Assembly: GCA_900472395.1 (NCBI GenBank) | Contig: UCHV01000036.1 | Coordinates: 1-64,000 of the forward strand | Source of the DNA: Hyphomicrobiales bacterium | GTDB taxonomy: Bacteria; Pseudomonadota; Alphaproteobacteria; Rhizobiales; Rhizobiaceae | Direction of reading: 5' to 3' | Length of the DNA: 64,000 nt | Part shown: positions 42,615-52,091 of the stretch, in pieces | Numbering within the stretch: the first letter of the stretch is position 1 | Layout: each line of letters starts with the position of its first letter | Made by a program: the position numbers and the translations under genes | Notes under the pieces: model-generated | Databases searched by the model: none | What the model saw: only the letters and a program-made list of their open reading frames with translations | Told to the model about the DNA's origin: nothing

Positions 42615-44831
42615 TTGCTGAAATTGCGGAAGACCACCACCACGCTCGCGCTGCTTTCGGGGATTTCGATGCTGGGCAGCGCCATCTTGCCGGTCGATGC
42701 GCAGGCATACACGTTGATGGACATGCTCAAAGGTCGTTCGCGCGAGGACGTCAGCCGTACGCCGCCCGGCGTGGTCGTCGAAATTCCGTCTGAACGTGCC
42801 ATCCGCGATCCGGAACCGCTGCCGAAGGTTGCTCCGCCGAAATACTTCACCTACCGCGCCGATGCTATGCGCAACGTCAAGACCACCGGTTTTGCCGCTG
42901 CTTCCGCCACCGATCAGACCCGCTTTCTTGCCGATGCCCGCGTTTCGGCCCCGGCAGATATCGCCGCGGCAGTGGAGGCGCATTATGCCAAGAACGGTGC
43001 AGCTCTCTGGGTGCAGAATGGTGAACTGACCGAGAGGGCGCGTGCCGTTCTCGCCACTTTGAAGAAGGCTGCCGATTACGGCCTCGATCCGGCCGACTAC
43101 GCCGTGGAAGAGCCGCATCTGGCGACTGCAAGCGTCGCGCCGGACGTATCCGGTTCGCCCGTGACAGCCCAGGCGCCGGACGCGGTGAAAACCTATTCGA
43201 CGACGCCGACAACCGCTGAAACCAGCGCCGCTTTGCCGGGTACATCGGAGGCTTCAAACGTTGCCTCTGCTGCCGTGCCTGCCGCCACGAGCACCGACGC
43301 GGTTCCAGCCGCAACGGCTGAAGCGCCGGTTTCTGCTCCGGCTGAATCTGCTCCGGCCGCAACGGCTGAAGCACCGGCCGCAAATGCGACCGAACCGGCC
43401 GCTGCAGCCGCCGCAGAAGCGCCTGCCGTCGATACGGCCGCGCCTTCGGTTACTGCCGAAACCGTGCAGCCCGCCGTGACTGAACCGGCGACGCCGGAAG
43501 TCGCGCCGCAGGTTGTCATCGACGATACGCGCGCCAAGGAGCTGATGCAGTTCGACGTTGCGCTGACGACCAAGATGCTGATGTTCGGTCAAGACATGGT
43601 GCGTGGCCGCCTTGATCCGAACAGGATTTCCGAATTCCACGATTTCAAGCGCAAGCCGGTAGATCTGGCCGGCGTTCTCGACGCTGCAAAGCGTGCGCCC
43701 GACGCCGCAGCCTATCTCGGTGGGCTGGCGCCGACCAATGCCGAGTTCAAGGCCCTGAAGGACGAACTGGCGCAGCTGCGCAGCGAGTCCGAGAAGGAAG
43801 ATGCGATCAAGCTGCCGGACGACCTGCTGCTGAAACCCGGCATGAGCAGCCCGGACATGGGCAAGGTCGTGGCTGCAATCCAGTCCAAGTCGTCGGAAGA
43901 CTTCAAGCTTCGTCAGGCAGAGACCATCGCGGCCTACCAGCAGACGCCGGAATATACGCCTGAACTGGTCGCCTTCGTGAAGGATTTCCAGAAGGAAGCC
44001 GGCCTGAGTGCCGACGGCGTCATCGGCCGTGGCACCGTGCGTGCGCTGATCGGCGACAGCAACGAAGCCAAGCTTTCCAAGCTTATCGTTGCCATGGAAC
44101 AGTTGCGCTGGCTGCCGGTCGATCTGGGTGACCGACACGTGATGATCAACCAGCCTGCCTTCCGCGTTGCTTATTTCGAACACGGCAAGGAGCAGTTTTC
44201 GATGCGCTCCGTTGTCGGTTCCAAGGCGCACCAGACCTTCTTCTTCCAGGACAAGATCAAGACCGTCGAGTTCAATCCGTCCTGGGGTGTGCCGCAGTCG
44301 ATCATCGTCAACGAAATGGTGCCGAAGCTGCGCCGCGATCCGAGCTACCTCGACCGTCTCGGTTATGAGGTTGCCGTCAATGGACGCTCAGTCTCCTCCA
44401 CCAGCGTCGACTGGTACGGTTCGACCAACAGCATTTCCGTGCGCCAGCCGCCTTCGAGCGACAATGCGCTCGGCGACCTGAAGATCCTGTTCCCGAACGC
44501 GCACGCGATCTACATGCACGACACGCCGGCCAAGAGCTTCTTCAAGCGTGACATGCGCGCCCTCAGCCACGGTTGCGTGCGCTTGGCCGAGCCGCGAAAG
44601 ATGGCGGCAGCGCTTCTCGGCATCAGCGAAAAGGACGTCGATGCTCGCATCGCCACAGGCAAGAACGTGCCGACATCCGTAAACGCCGATATCCCGGTCT
44701 ACATCGCCTATTTCACGGCGTGGCCGAACAAGGACGGCAAGGTCGAATATTTCGGCGATGTCTACGACCGCGACGTGGCGACCATGAAGGCGCTGGCTGC
44801 AACCAGCAAGGCACGTAATCCGCAGGCGTGA
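42615..44831 (+). CDS. L,D-transpeptidase (YkuD/YcbB type) with Ala-rich insert
   Basis: The 738-residue exported enzyme makes 3-3 cross-links in peptidoglycan. From the TTG at 42615 it has a signal peptide (LALLSGISMLGSAILPVDAQA), a scaffold region with GAALWVQNGELTERARAVLATLKKAADYGLDPADY, an Ala/Pro/Glu-rich insert (about 208-295), a peptidoglycan-binding helix bundle (about 451-478) and the YkuD catalytic domain with His near 633 (YMHDTPAKSFF) and the nucleophile Cys in SHGCVRL near 652. Polar-growing Rhizobiales rely heavily on such enzymes. The start is inferred from the signal peptide; no ATG fits. Confidence 0.9.
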   Translation: MLKLRKTTTTLALLSGISMLGSAILPVDAQAYTLMDMLKGRSREDVSRTPPGVVVEIPSERAIRDPEPLPKVAPPKYFTYRADAMRNVKTTGFAAASATDQTRFLADARVSAPADIAAAVEAHYAKNGAALWVQNGELTERARAVLATLKKAADYGLDPADYAVEEPHLATASVAPDVSGSPVTAQAPDAVKTYSTTPTTAETSAALPGTSEASNVASAAVPAATSTDAVPAATAEAPVSAPAESAPAATAEAPAANATEPAAAAAAEAPAVDTAAPSVTAETVQPAVTEPATPEVAPQVVIDDTRAKELMQFDVALTTKMLMFGQDMVRGRLDPNRISEFHDFKRKPVDLAGVLDAAKRAPDAAAYLGGLAPTNAEFKALKDELAQLRSESEKEDAIKLPDDLLLKPGMSSPDMGKVVAAIQSKSSEDFKLRQAETIAAYQQTPEYTPELVAFVKDFQKEAGLSADGVIGRGTVRALIGDSNEAKLSKLIVAMEQLRWLPVDLGDRHVMINQPAFRVAYFEHGKEQFSMRSVVGSKAHQTFFFQDKIKTVEFNPSWGVPQSIIVNEMVPKLRRDPSYLDRLGYEVAVNGRSVSSTSVDWYGSTNSISVRQPPSSDNALGDLKILFPNAHAIYMHDTPAKSFFKRDMRALSHGCVRLAEPRKMAAALLGISEKDVDARIATGKNVPTSVNADIPVYIAYFTAWPNKDGKVEYFGDVYDRDVATMKALAATSKARNPQA

Positions 44832-44857
44832 TCGCACCTATTCAGGACAGAAAGCAG

Positions 44858-44884
44858 AAAGGGCGCCCGAAGCGCCCTTTTTCG
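44858..44884. terminator. intrinsic terminator
   Basis: AAAGGGCGC-ccgaa-GCGCCCTTTTTCG lies between the convergent transpeptidase and gph genes. Confidence 0.92.
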
Positions 44885-44905
44885 TGTCTGTTTTTCGGTC
44901 GAGCC

Positions 44906-45583
44906 TTACGTCCGGTCGATCAGCCGCATGACCAGATCGACGGTCAGTTCCTCGTAAGTGTCGATGATTGCGGTCGGCTCGAGTTCTGCGACCGGCACGT
45001 CGGAATAACCGAAGGTGACGGCGACCGACGGGACTTTTGCATTGTGCGCAGCGAGAATGTCGTTGACGCTGTCGCCGATCATGATGCTGCGGGCCGGGTC
45101 GCCGCCGGCGCGTTCGATGGTGCCAAGGATGTGGCGGCCGTCCGGCTTGCGAAACTCGAACGTATCGCCGCCCGTGATGGCGGCGAACCGGTCGATCAGG
45201 CCGAGACCTTCAAGCAGCGGCAGGGCCAGCGTTTCCTGCTTGTTGGTGCAGACCGCAACCGTCATGCCGGCGGCCTTGAGGCGATCGAGGTAATCGACGA
45301 AACCCGGATAGGGTTTGCTCTTGCCGGGCATTCCGGCCTTGTAATGGGCGATGAACCGCTCGAAAAGCGGTTCGAGATCATTGTCTTCGAGCGGTGTCTT
45401 TTTGAGGTCGAACGCGCGGCGGATCATCACGCGGGCGCCCTGGCCGACAAGATGCGTGAGCTCCTCGTAGGTCACCGGTTCCAGCCCTGCGGCTGAAATC
45501 GTGTGGTTGAGGCTTTCGATGAGATCGGCATGGGTGTCGATCATCGTGCCGTCGAGATCGAAAACGACCAGAGGAGCTTTCAC
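44906..45583 (-). CDS. gph: phosphoglycolate phosphatase
   Basis: This 225-residue HAD-superfamily hydrolase removes phosphate from 2-phosphoglycolate, produced by DNA repair or photorespiration-like reactions. Motif I is VVFDLDGTMIDT, motif II VCTNKQ, motif III/IV KPDGRHI and IMIGDSVNDILAA. The helical cap (about 15-85) is of the Gph type. The start is GTG at 45583, nine bases after GAGG. It is divergent from rpiA, with a 257-base gap between them that holds no other gene I can see. Confidence 0.9.
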   Translation of the reverse strand: MKAPLVVFDLDGTMIDTHADLIESLNHTISAAGLEPVTYEELTHLVGQGARVMIRRAFDLKKTPLEDNDLEPLFERFIAHYKAGMPGKSKPYPGFVDYLDRLKAAGMTVAVCTNKQETLALPLLEGLGLIDRFAAITGGDTFEFRKPDGRHILGTIERAGGDPARSIMIGDSVNDILAAHNAKVPSVAVTFGYSDVPVAELEPTAIIDTYEELTVDLVMRLIDRT

Positions 45584-45840
45584 GTCGGTATACCTCGGAT
45601 TTTTGGTGCCCTGGCGGGCATGTCGGGGAGGGGAATGGAGTGTTCAGCTTGTCCGGTTTAGGCAAGTCGGATCGCGATTGCAAATGGCCATCGAATGCCG
45701 GGCGCAAGTATCCATAAGCAGTCAATCAGATGAAAAGCCTGTCGAAAACGTAACAAAGGGGGCCTTTTGTTTGCGGCACTAGGCGTGTAAACAGCAGCGA
45801 ACGAAATGACTGGATAACGAAACAGGGGAGCTTCTCGCGC

Positions 45841-46557
45841 ATGGACGCCCGGGAAATGAAGATCAAGGCGGCAGCGGCCGCACTTGAACATGTCGAAGAC
45901 GGTATGCGGCTCGGCATAGGCACCGGATCCACCGCGGAAGAATTCGTGCGGCTGCTTGCCGAAAAGGTCGCAGGCGGCCTGAAGGTAGAGGGCGTGCCAA
46001 CCTCCGAGCGTACGGCACGGCTTTGCGTCGAACTCGGTGTTCCGTTGAAATCCCTGGATGAACTTCCGGAACTTGACCTCACCATCGATGGCGCCGATGA
46101 AGTCGATGGAAACCTTTTTCTCGTCAAGGGCGGCGGCGGTGCATTGCTGCGCGAAAAGATCGTGGCAGGCGCCTCACACCGCATGATCGTGATCGCCGAC
46201 GAAAGCAAGGTTGTCGATACGCTCGGCGCCTTTCCCCTGCCGATCGAGGTCAATCCCTTCGGTTCCGTCGCCACGCGTATCGCCATCGAAAAGCTGGCTT
46301 CGAAGCTGGGCCTCGCCGGCGAGCTGAAGCTTCGCCGAAATGGTGAGGACATCTTCACCACGGACGGTGGACATCATATTTTTGACGCATCTTTTGGCCG
46401 TATTCCTGATGCAGAGGCGCTGGCAGGCGCCCTCAACTCCATTCCCGGCGTTGTGGAACACGGGCTTTTCATTCATATGGCGTCGCTCGCGATCATTGCC
46501 GGACCGGCAGGTGCGCGGACGCTCAAGGCGAACAACACAGGAGCTAACCTTTCATGA
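45841..46557 (+). CDS. rpiA: ribose-5-phosphate isomerase A
   Basis: RpiA interconverts ribose-5-phosphate and ribulose-5-phosphate in the pentose phosphate pathway. The 238-residue protein has all signatures: GIGTGSTAEEFV, VPTSERT, LTIDGADEVDG, LVKGGGGALLREK, VNPFG, and the C-terminal GVVEHGLFI. The ATG at 45841 follows GGGGAG by ten bases. The TGA overlaps the ATG of the DUF2059 gene, so the two are coupled. Confidence 0.97.
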   Translation: MDAREMKIKAAAAALEHVEDGMRLGIGTGSTAEEFVRLLAEKVAGGLKVEGVPTSERTARLCVELGVPLKSLDELPELDLTIDGADEVDGNLFLVKGGGGALLREKIVAGASHRMIVIADESKVVDTLGAFPLPIEVNPFGSVATRIAIEKLASKLGLAGELKLRRNGEDIFTTDGGHHIFDASFGRIPDAEALAGALNSIPGVVEHGLFIHMASLAIIAGPAGARTLKANNTGANLS

Positions 46558-47108
46558 TCAGACTTACGGTTTTCGGCCGTGCTGCCGCCCTGGCAACGCT
46601 TGTTTCCGGTCTCGCGCTTTCCAGCGTGCAGGCACAGGAAATTTCCGCTTCGCACCTGCAGGCGGCTCGCGACACGATCAACGCGATCGATGCAACCCGT
46701 CAGTTCGACAACATTCTGCCAAACCTGGCCGAGCGTCTGAAGGCTGAGTTCATCCTGTCCTCGCCGAACTTCCAGGACAAGATTTCCGAGACCGTCGATA
46801 ACGAGGCAATCGCTCTCGCATCGCGCCGTGCGGACCTCGAAAAGGAAGCAGCAACGGCCTATGCCAAGGCTTTCACCGAGGACGAACTGAAGGCGATCGC
46901 CGCATTCCACAGCTCGGCTGCCGGCAAGAAATTCCTGAGCACCCTGCCGCTGGTACAGCGCGAACTGGGCCGTGCTGCCGAAATCTGGGCAAACGGCATT
47001 TCGCGTGACCTGACCAGCCAGAGCACCGCAAAGCTGCGTGATGTCGTGGCTGTTGCTCCGAGCCAGCCGTCGGGCGCCGAAGCCGTCAACCCGGCTCCGC
47101 AGCAGTAA
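46554..47108 (+). CDS. exported DUF2059 protein
   Basis: The 184-residue protein has a signal peptide (ALATLVSGLALSSVQA, cleaved before QEIS) and a DUF2059 helical domain containing FTEDELKAIAAFHSSAAGKKFLSTLP, the family's most conserved block. It is periplasmic with unknown function. The ATG lies within the rpiA stop codon, with AGGAG upstream inside rpiA. An intrinsic terminator separates it from gor. Confidence 0.9.
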   Translation: MIRLTVFGRAAALATLVSGLALSSVQAQEISASHLQAARDTINAIDATRQFDNILPNLAERLKAEFILSSPNFQDKISETVDNEAIALASRRADLEKEAATAYAKAFTEDELKAIAAFHSSAAGKKFLSTLPLVQRELGRAAEIWANGISRDLTSQSTAKLRDVVAVAPSQPSGAEAVNPAPQQ

Positions 47109-47135
47109 TACGGCTGACGAAATCCCGATGAGTTG

Positions 47136-47160
47136 AAAGCCCGGCTTCGGCCGGGCTTTT
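47136..47160 (+). terminator. intrinsic terminator of the rpiA operon
   Basis: AAAGCCCGG-cttcgg-CCGGGCTTTT, a tight stem-loop 28 bases after the DUF2059 stop codon. Confidence 0.92.
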
Positions 47161-47237
47161 GCATTTGCGAAATCGCACATTATATCACTCCCGTTCTTTT
47201 CGATTCCTCCCTCCCAAATTGCTGACTGGAGCCATCC

Positions 47238-48644
47238 ATGACATCCGCCGCCACGACCTACGACTACGACCTCTTTGTCATCGGCGGCGGTTCCGGCGGC
47301 GTGCGGGCAGGGCGCGTTGCCGCGTCGCTGGGCAAGAAGGTGGCAATTGCCGAGGAATATCGTTTCGGCGGCACCTGCGTCATTCGCGGTTGCGTACCAA
47401 AAAAGCTGTTCGTTTATGCCTCGCAGTTCCCCGAGCATTTCGAGGACGCGGCCGGTTACGGCTGGAGCGTCGGTGAAAGCTCCTTCGACTGGAAAAAGCT
47501 GATCGCCGCCAAGGACAAGGAAATCGACCGCCTGGAAGGGCTTTATCGCCGTGGTCTCGAAAATGCTGGCGCCGAAATTCTGGCGACACGGGCCGAACTC
47601 GTGGATGCACATACCGTGCGCCTGATCGCCACCGGCAAGACCGTCACCGCGGACCGCATCGTGATCGCCACCGGCGGCACGGCGAACCCGCACGAGGCGC
47701 TGCCGGGCCACGAGCTCTGCATCACCTCGAACGAAGCCTTCCACCTCGAAACGCTGCCGAAATCGATCCTGATCGCCGGCGGCGGTTATATCGCCGTTGA
47801 ATTCGCCAATATCTTCCACGGTCTTGGCGTCGAGACGACACTGATCTATCGCGGCAAGGAAATCCTGTCCCGTTTCGACCATGACATGCGTCGTGGCCTG
47901 CATGCCGCCATGGAAGCCAAGGGCATCCGCATCATCCTGTCCGACGTCATTTCGGATGTTGCCGAAAACCCCGCCGGTGGCCTGACGGCGCGCACCAAGG
48001 CCGGTGAGACGTTGCAGGTGGAAACGGTCATGCTGGCGCTCGGCCGTGATCCGCACACCAAGGGGCTGGGCCTTGAGGCGGCGGGCGTGAAGACCGACGG
48101 ACGCGGCGCCATCATTGTCGATCAGTATTCGCGCACGAATGTCGAAAACATCTATGCTCTGGGCGACGTGACCGACCGCGTGCAGCTGACGCCGGTGGCG
48201 ATCCACGAGGCTATGTGCTTCATCGAGACCGAGTACCGCAACAACCCGACCTCGCCGGACCACGACATGATCGCAACCGCGGTCTTCTCGCAGCCGGAAA
48301 TCGGTACGGTCGGTCTTTCCGAAGAGGAAGCTGGCAAGAAATTTGCCGATCTCGAGGTTTATCGCGCCGAATTCCGACCGATGAAGGCGACACTTTCGGG
48401 CCGCAGTGAGCGCACGATCATGAAGCTGCTCGTCAACGCAGCCGACCGCAAGGTGGTGGGTGCACATATTCTCGGTCATGAGGCCGGCGAAATGGCGCAG
48501 CTTCTCGGCATCACGCTGAAGGCCGGTTGCACCAAGGACGATTTCGACCGCACCATGGCCGTGCATCCGACCGCGTCGGAAGAGTTGGTGACGATGTATA
48601 AGCCGAGCTATCTCTTGAAGAACGGCGAACGCATCGACGGCTGA
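47238..48644 (+). CDS. gor: glutathione-disulfide reductase
   Basis: This FAD/NADPH flavoenzyme regenerates reduced glutathione in the cytoplasm. The 468-residue protein has FAD-binding DLFVIGGGSGGVRAGRVAA, the redox-active disulfide GGTCVIRGCVPKK (about 43-56), the NADPH site IAGGGYIAVEFANIFHGLG, the second FAD motif YALGDVTDRVQLTP and the dimer-interface His in MAVHPTASEELV. The CVIRGCVPKK form marks glutathione reductase rather than lipoamide dehydrogenase. ATG at 47238. It uses NADPH from the pentose phosphate pathway, of which rpiA is just upstream. Confidence 0.96.
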   Translation: MTSAATTYDYDLFVIGGGSGGVRAGRVAASLGKKVAIAEEYRFGGTCVIRGCVPKKLFVYASQFPEHFEDAAGYGWSVGESSFDWKKLIAAKDKEIDRLEGLYRRGLENAGAEILATRAELVDAHTVRLIATGKTVTADRIVIATGGTANPHEALPGHELCITSNEAFHLETLPKSILIAGGGYIAVEFANIFHGLGVETTLIYRGKEILSRFDHDMRRGLHAAMEAKGIRIILSDVISDVAENPAGGLTARTKAGETLQVETVMLALGRDPHTKGLGLEAAGVKTDGRGAIIVDQYSRTNVENIYALGDVTDRVQLTPVAIHEAMCFIETEYRNNPTSPDHDMIATAVFSQPEIGTVGLSEEEAGKKFADLEVYRAEFRPMKATLSGRSERTIMKLLVNAADRKVVGAHILGHEAGEMAQLLGITLKAGCTKDDFDRTMAVHPTASEELVTMYKPSYLLKNGERIDG

Positions 48645-48662
48645 TCCGGCTCGATGTTATCC

Positions 48663-48689
48663 GATCCGCCGCCAAACCCGTGGCGGATC
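48663..48689 (+). terminator. hairpin after gor
   Basis: GATCCGCC and GGCGGATC form a perfect 8-bp stem with an 11-base loop. No T-run follows, so termination would need Rho or the hairpin may only protect the mRNA end. Confidence 0.45.
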
Positions 48690-48808
48690 GTACCGCTCGG
48701 CGGCTTCGCCGGTCTATGCAAGCGAGGGGCAAAGGGTTATAAGCCGCCTCAAATTTTCGAAGGGCACCATGGCCGGGACGGCCATAACGTGCAGATTGGG
48801 TGAGTATC

Positions 48809-50185
48809 ATGGCACAGAACTGGACACCGAGCACTTGGCGGCAGAAGCCGATCCAGCAGGTTCCGGACTATCCGGATGCCGATAAGCTGCGCGATACCGA
48901 GCAGCAGCTGGCAACCTGGCCGCCACTCGTCTTTGCAGGCGAAGCGCGCCGGCTGAAGAAGTCGCTCGCAAACGTGGCGGAAGGCAACGGCTTTCTGCTG
49001 CAGGGCGGCGACTGTGCCGAAAGCTTTGCCGAGCACGGCGCCGATACCATCCGCGATTTTTTCCGCGCCTTCCTGCAGATGGCCGTGGTCTTGACCTATG
49101 GTGCACAGTTGCCGGTGGTGAAGGTCGGCCGTATCGCCGGCCAGTTCGCCAAGCCGCGTTCCTCTGGCATCGAGACCCAGGGTGACGTGAGCCTGCCGAG
49201 CTACCGTGGCGATATCGTCAACGGCATCGAGTTCACCGAGGCTGCCCGTATTCCGGACCCGGAACGCCAGATCATGGCTTACCGCCAGTCTGCCGCAACG
49301 CTGAACCTTCTGCGCGCGTTTGCGATGGGTGGTTACGCCAATCTCGACAACGTGCAGCAGTGGATGCTGGGCTTCATCAAGGATAGTCCGCAGGCGGACC
49401 GTTACCGCAAGCTGGCCGACCGCATTTCCGAAACCATGGATTTCATGCGGGCGATCGGCATCAACTCGGAAAACAATTCGAGCCTGCGCGAAACCGATTT
49501 CTTCACCAGCCACGAAGCCCTGCTTCTCGGCTACGAAGAAGCGCTGACCCGCGTCGATTCGACCTCGGGCGACTGGTACGCAACGTCGGGCCACATGATC
49601 TGGATCGGTGACCGTACGCGTCAGGCCGACCATGCGCATATGGAATTCTGCCGTGGTATCAAGAACCCGCTTGGCCTCAAGTGCGGTCCTTCGCTGCAGC
49701 CGGATGACCTGATCAACCTGATCGACATCCTCAACCCGGCCAACGAAGCCGGCCGCCTGACGCTGATCTGCCGTTTCGGTCACGACAAGGTTGCCGATCA
49801 TCTGCCGAAGCTGATCCGCGCCGTCGAGAAGGAAGGCCGCAAGGTTGTTTGGTCCTGCGATCCGATGCACGGCAACACGATCACGCTCAACAACTACAAG
49901 ACCCGTCCGTTCGAGCGTGTCCTGTCGGAAGTCGAGAGCTTCTTCCAGATCCACCGTGCAGAAGGCACGCATCCGGGCGGCATCCATGTCGAGATGACCG
50001 GCAAGGACGTAACCGAATGCACCGGCGGCGCCCGCGCGGTGACCGGTGCCGATCTGCAGGATCGTTACCACACCCATTGCGACCCGCGCCTCAATGCCGA
50101 TCAGGCGCTCGAACTGGCCTTCCTGCTGGCTGAGCGCATGAAGACCGGCCGCGACGAAAAGCGCATGGCGGCTGTTGCGATCTGA
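48809..50185 (+). CDS. class II 3-deoxy-7-phosphoheptulonate (DAHP) synthase
   Basis: The enzyme joins phosphoenolpyruvate and erythrose-4-phosphate, the first step of the shikimate pathway. The 458-residue product is of the plant-like class II type: FLLQGGDCAESFAEH, PVVKVGRIAGQFAKPRS, LNLLRAFAMGGYA, SHEALLLGYEEALTR, RTRQADHAHMEFCRGI, KCGPSLQPDDL, WSCDPMHGNT and GGIHVEMTGKDVTEC. The ATG at 48809 is preceded by GGTGAG. It is monocistronic with a strong terminator. Confidence 0.96.
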   Translation: MAQNWTPSTWRQKPIQQVPDYPDADKLRDTEQQLATWPPLVFAGEARRLKKSLANVAEGNGFLLQGGDCAESFAEHGADTIRDFFRAFLQMAVVLTYGAQLPVVKVGRIAGQFAKPRSSGIETQGDVSLPSYRGDIVNGIEFTEAARIPDPERQIMAYRQSAATLNLLRAFAMGGYANLDNVQQWMLGFIKDSPQADRYRKLADRISETMDFMRAIGINSENNSSLRETDFFTSHEALLLGYEEALTRVDSTSGDWYATSGHMIWIGDRTRQADHAHMEFCRGIKNPLGLKCGPSLQPDDLINLIDILNPANEAGRLTLICRFGHDKVADHLPKLIRAVEKEGRKVVWSCDPMHGNTITLNNYKTRPFERVLSEVESFFQIHRAEGTHPGGIHVEMTGKDVTECTGGARAVTGADLQDRYHTHCDPRLNADQALELAFLLAERMKTGRDEKRMAAVAI

Positions 50186-50203
50186 TCGTTGACAGTTTGA
50201 ACT

Positions 50204-50244
50204 GAAAAAAAGAGGCCGGCGTCTGGGGTAGACGCCGGCCTTTT
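50204..50244 (+). terminator. strong intrinsic terminator after DAHP synthase
   Basis: AGGCCGGCGTCT-ggggt-AGACGCCGGCCTTTT: a 12-bp stem with flanking A- and T-runs. Confidence 0.93.
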
Positions 50245-50245
50245 C

Positions 50246-50544
50246 AGTTTGCCCGTTCGCGAAACGCTGAACAGAACGGGCGCGGGGTGGATGGGGTATC
50301 CCGCCATTCTTCCAATATTCGGCCGGGCAAGATTGGGGGGTGGGGTCCGGCAACGGCTTTATATTCGAAGATGTTAATATAGTGCCTCGTACCCGTTAAT
50401 GAATCCTTTCTTTAGGGGCGGCTAATTTGTGGGGGCGATTTTTTTGTCGCGCCGATCCCGTTCGAAAGTGGCGGCCGCTTGCCGAGACGTTGCCGGATTT
50501 GTGTGGTAGCACCTTCACGACCGTAACAAAGAGGGAGTGTCGGT
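50246..50544. other. 299-base intergenic region
   Basis: No gene or RNA is recognised. It contains AT-rich promoter-like sequence (around 50360-50420) and a C/G-tract flanking seven T (50434-50453). It presumably holds the promoter of the TolB-like/bluB operon. Confidence 0.5.
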
Positions 50545-51378
50545 TTGCTGCGCAGCTCGATCGAGATCTTCAATATCAGGACCCGTGAAAACCGCATTTT
50601 ATGGCAGACGGAAAAGCTCTTCGAAGCGCCGAACTGGTCGCCAGACGGTCGTTACCTGATGCTGAACAGCGACGGTCGCATGTATCGTCTGGCTCTTGAG
50701 GAGATCGGCATGCCGCAGCCGGTGGATACCGGTTTCGCAATACGCTGCAACAACGACCATGGCATTTCCCCGGATGGAACGCTCATCGCCATTTCCGACA
50801 AATGCGAATTCGACAAATCGGCGATCTATGTGCTTCCGGCCGTTGGAGGCGAACCGAAACTGGTGACGAAAAACCTGCCGTCCTACTGGCATGGCTGGTC
50901 GCCGGATGGAAAGCGGTTCACCTATTGCGGGATCCGCGATCAGATTTTCGATATCTATTCGATCCCGGTGGATGGTGGCGACGAACGTCGCCTGACCTTC
51001 GGAGAAGGCCGTAACGACGGTCCCGATTTTTCTGCCGACGGCACGTGGATCTATTTCAATTCCAGCCGTACGGGCCGCATGCAGATTTGGCGTGTGCCGG
51101 CCGAGGGCGGAGCCGCCGAACGCATCACCGACAGCGAGTATGGAGACTGGTTCCCGCATCCGTCGCCGAAGGGAGACAAGGTCGTGTTCGTCTCCTATGA
51201 CGGCGATGTTTTCGACCATCCGCGCGATCTGAATGTGCGTGTCCGCCTGATGGATATGGATGGCGGCAATGTCGAGACGTTGTTCGATCTGTTCGGAGGG
51301 CAGGGCACGATGAACTCTCCCAACTGGGCGCCTAATGGCGACGAGTTTGCGTATATCCGTTATTTTCCCGCCGTTTGA
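50545..51378 (+). CDS. TolB-like beta-propeller protein
   Basis: The 277-residue protein is built of WD40-like/TolB repeats: APNWSPDGRYLMLNS, HGISPDGTLIAISD, HGWSPDGKRFTYCG, GPDFSADGTWIYFNSSRTGRMQIWRVPAEGG, FPHPSPKGDKVVFVS and SPNWAPNGDEFAYI. No signal peptide is visible, so it is probably cytosolic, unlike true TolB. The start is TTG at 50545, seven bases after GAGGGAG. It ends 12 bases before bluB, so they form an operon. The function is unknown. Confidence 0.85.
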   Translation: MLRSSIEIFNIRTRENRILWQTEKLFEAPNWSPDGRYLMLNSDGRMYRLALEEIGMPQPVDTGFAIRCNNDHGISPDGTLIAISDKCEFDKSAIYVLPAVGGEPKLVTKNLPSYWHGWSPDGKRFTYCGIRDQIFDIYSIPVDGGDERRLTFGEGRNDGPDFSADGTWIYFNSSRTGRMQIWRVPAEGGAAERITDSEYGDWFPHPSPKGDKVVFVSYDGDVFDHPRDLNVRVRLMDMDGGNVETLFDLFGGQGTMNSPNWAPNGDEFAYIRYFPAV

Positions 51379-51390
51379 AGAAGAAGATCA

Positions 51391-52086
51391 ATGCAGATGA
51401 AATGCCCGGCCGATGACGCCCTGAAGGCTGCCGGTCCGTTTGCGAGAGATGAACTGGAGGCCGTTTACCGTGCCATCCATACGCGCCGCGATGTGCGCGA
51501 CCAGTTCCTGCCCGATGCCTTGCCGGAGGATCTGGTGCAGCGACTGCTGGAAGCCGCCCATGCGGCCCCGTCAGTGGGTTTCATGCAGCCATGGAGCTTT
51601 ATCCTCATTCGCGAGGAGGCTACCCGCCAGGCGGCTCACGAGGCTTTTTCCCGCGCCAATGAAGAAGCGGCCGGATTGTTTTCCGGTGAGCGGGCCGACA
51701 CCTATCGCAGCCTGAAACTCGAAGGCATCCGCAAGGCACCTCTGTCGATATGCGTCACCTGCGATCCCGACCGGGCCGGACCTGTCGTGCTCGGTCGCAC
51801 CCACAATCCGCGCATGGACGTGTATTCCACCGTGTGCGCGGTTCAGAACCTGTGGCTTGCGGCGCGGGCCGAAGGTGTCGGTGTGGGTTGGGTCAGCATC
51901 TTCCACGATGCCGATATCAAGGCGCTGCTGGGTATTCCCGACCGCGTGGAGATCGTTGCCTGGCTTTGTCTCGGTTATGTCGATCAGCTTTACAGCGAAC
52001 CGGAACTGTCTGTGAAAGGGTGGCGTGAGCGCCTGCCGCTCGATGAACTTGTGCATGAGGGGCGGTGGCCGACGGGCAAGGCCTGA
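51391..52086 (+). CDS. bluB: 5,6-dimethylbenzimidazole synthase BluB
   Basis: BluB breaks down its reduced flavin (FMN) with oxygen to make 5,6-dimethylbenzimidazole, the lower ligand of vitamin B12. The 231-residue nitroreductase-fold protein has RRDVRDQFLPD near the start, AAHAAPSVGFMQPWSFILI, GIRKAPLSICVTCDPDR, LGRTHNPRMDVYSTVCAVQNLWLAARAEGVGVGWVSI and LCLGYVD. The ATG at 51391 directly follows the TolB-like gene. No cob genes are adjacent, and no cobalamin riboswitch was recognised. Confidence 0.93.
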   Translation: MQMKCPADDALKAAGPFARDELEAVYRAIHTRRDVRDQFLPDALPEDLVQRLLEAAHAAPSVGFMQPWSFILIREEATRQAAHEAFSRANEEAAGLFSGERADTYRSLKLEGIRKAPLSICVTCDPDRAGPVVLGRTHNPRMDVYSTVCAVQNLWLAARAEGVGVGWVSIFHDADIKALLGIPDRVEIVAWLCLGYVDQLYSEPELSVKGWRERLPLDELVHEGRWPTGKA

Positions 52087-52091
52087 TCTTA

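Noticed and set aside
46473..48566. Long minus-strand frame opposite gor and the DUF2059 gene
   Set aside because: Antisense to two recognised genes; no ribosome site or domain.
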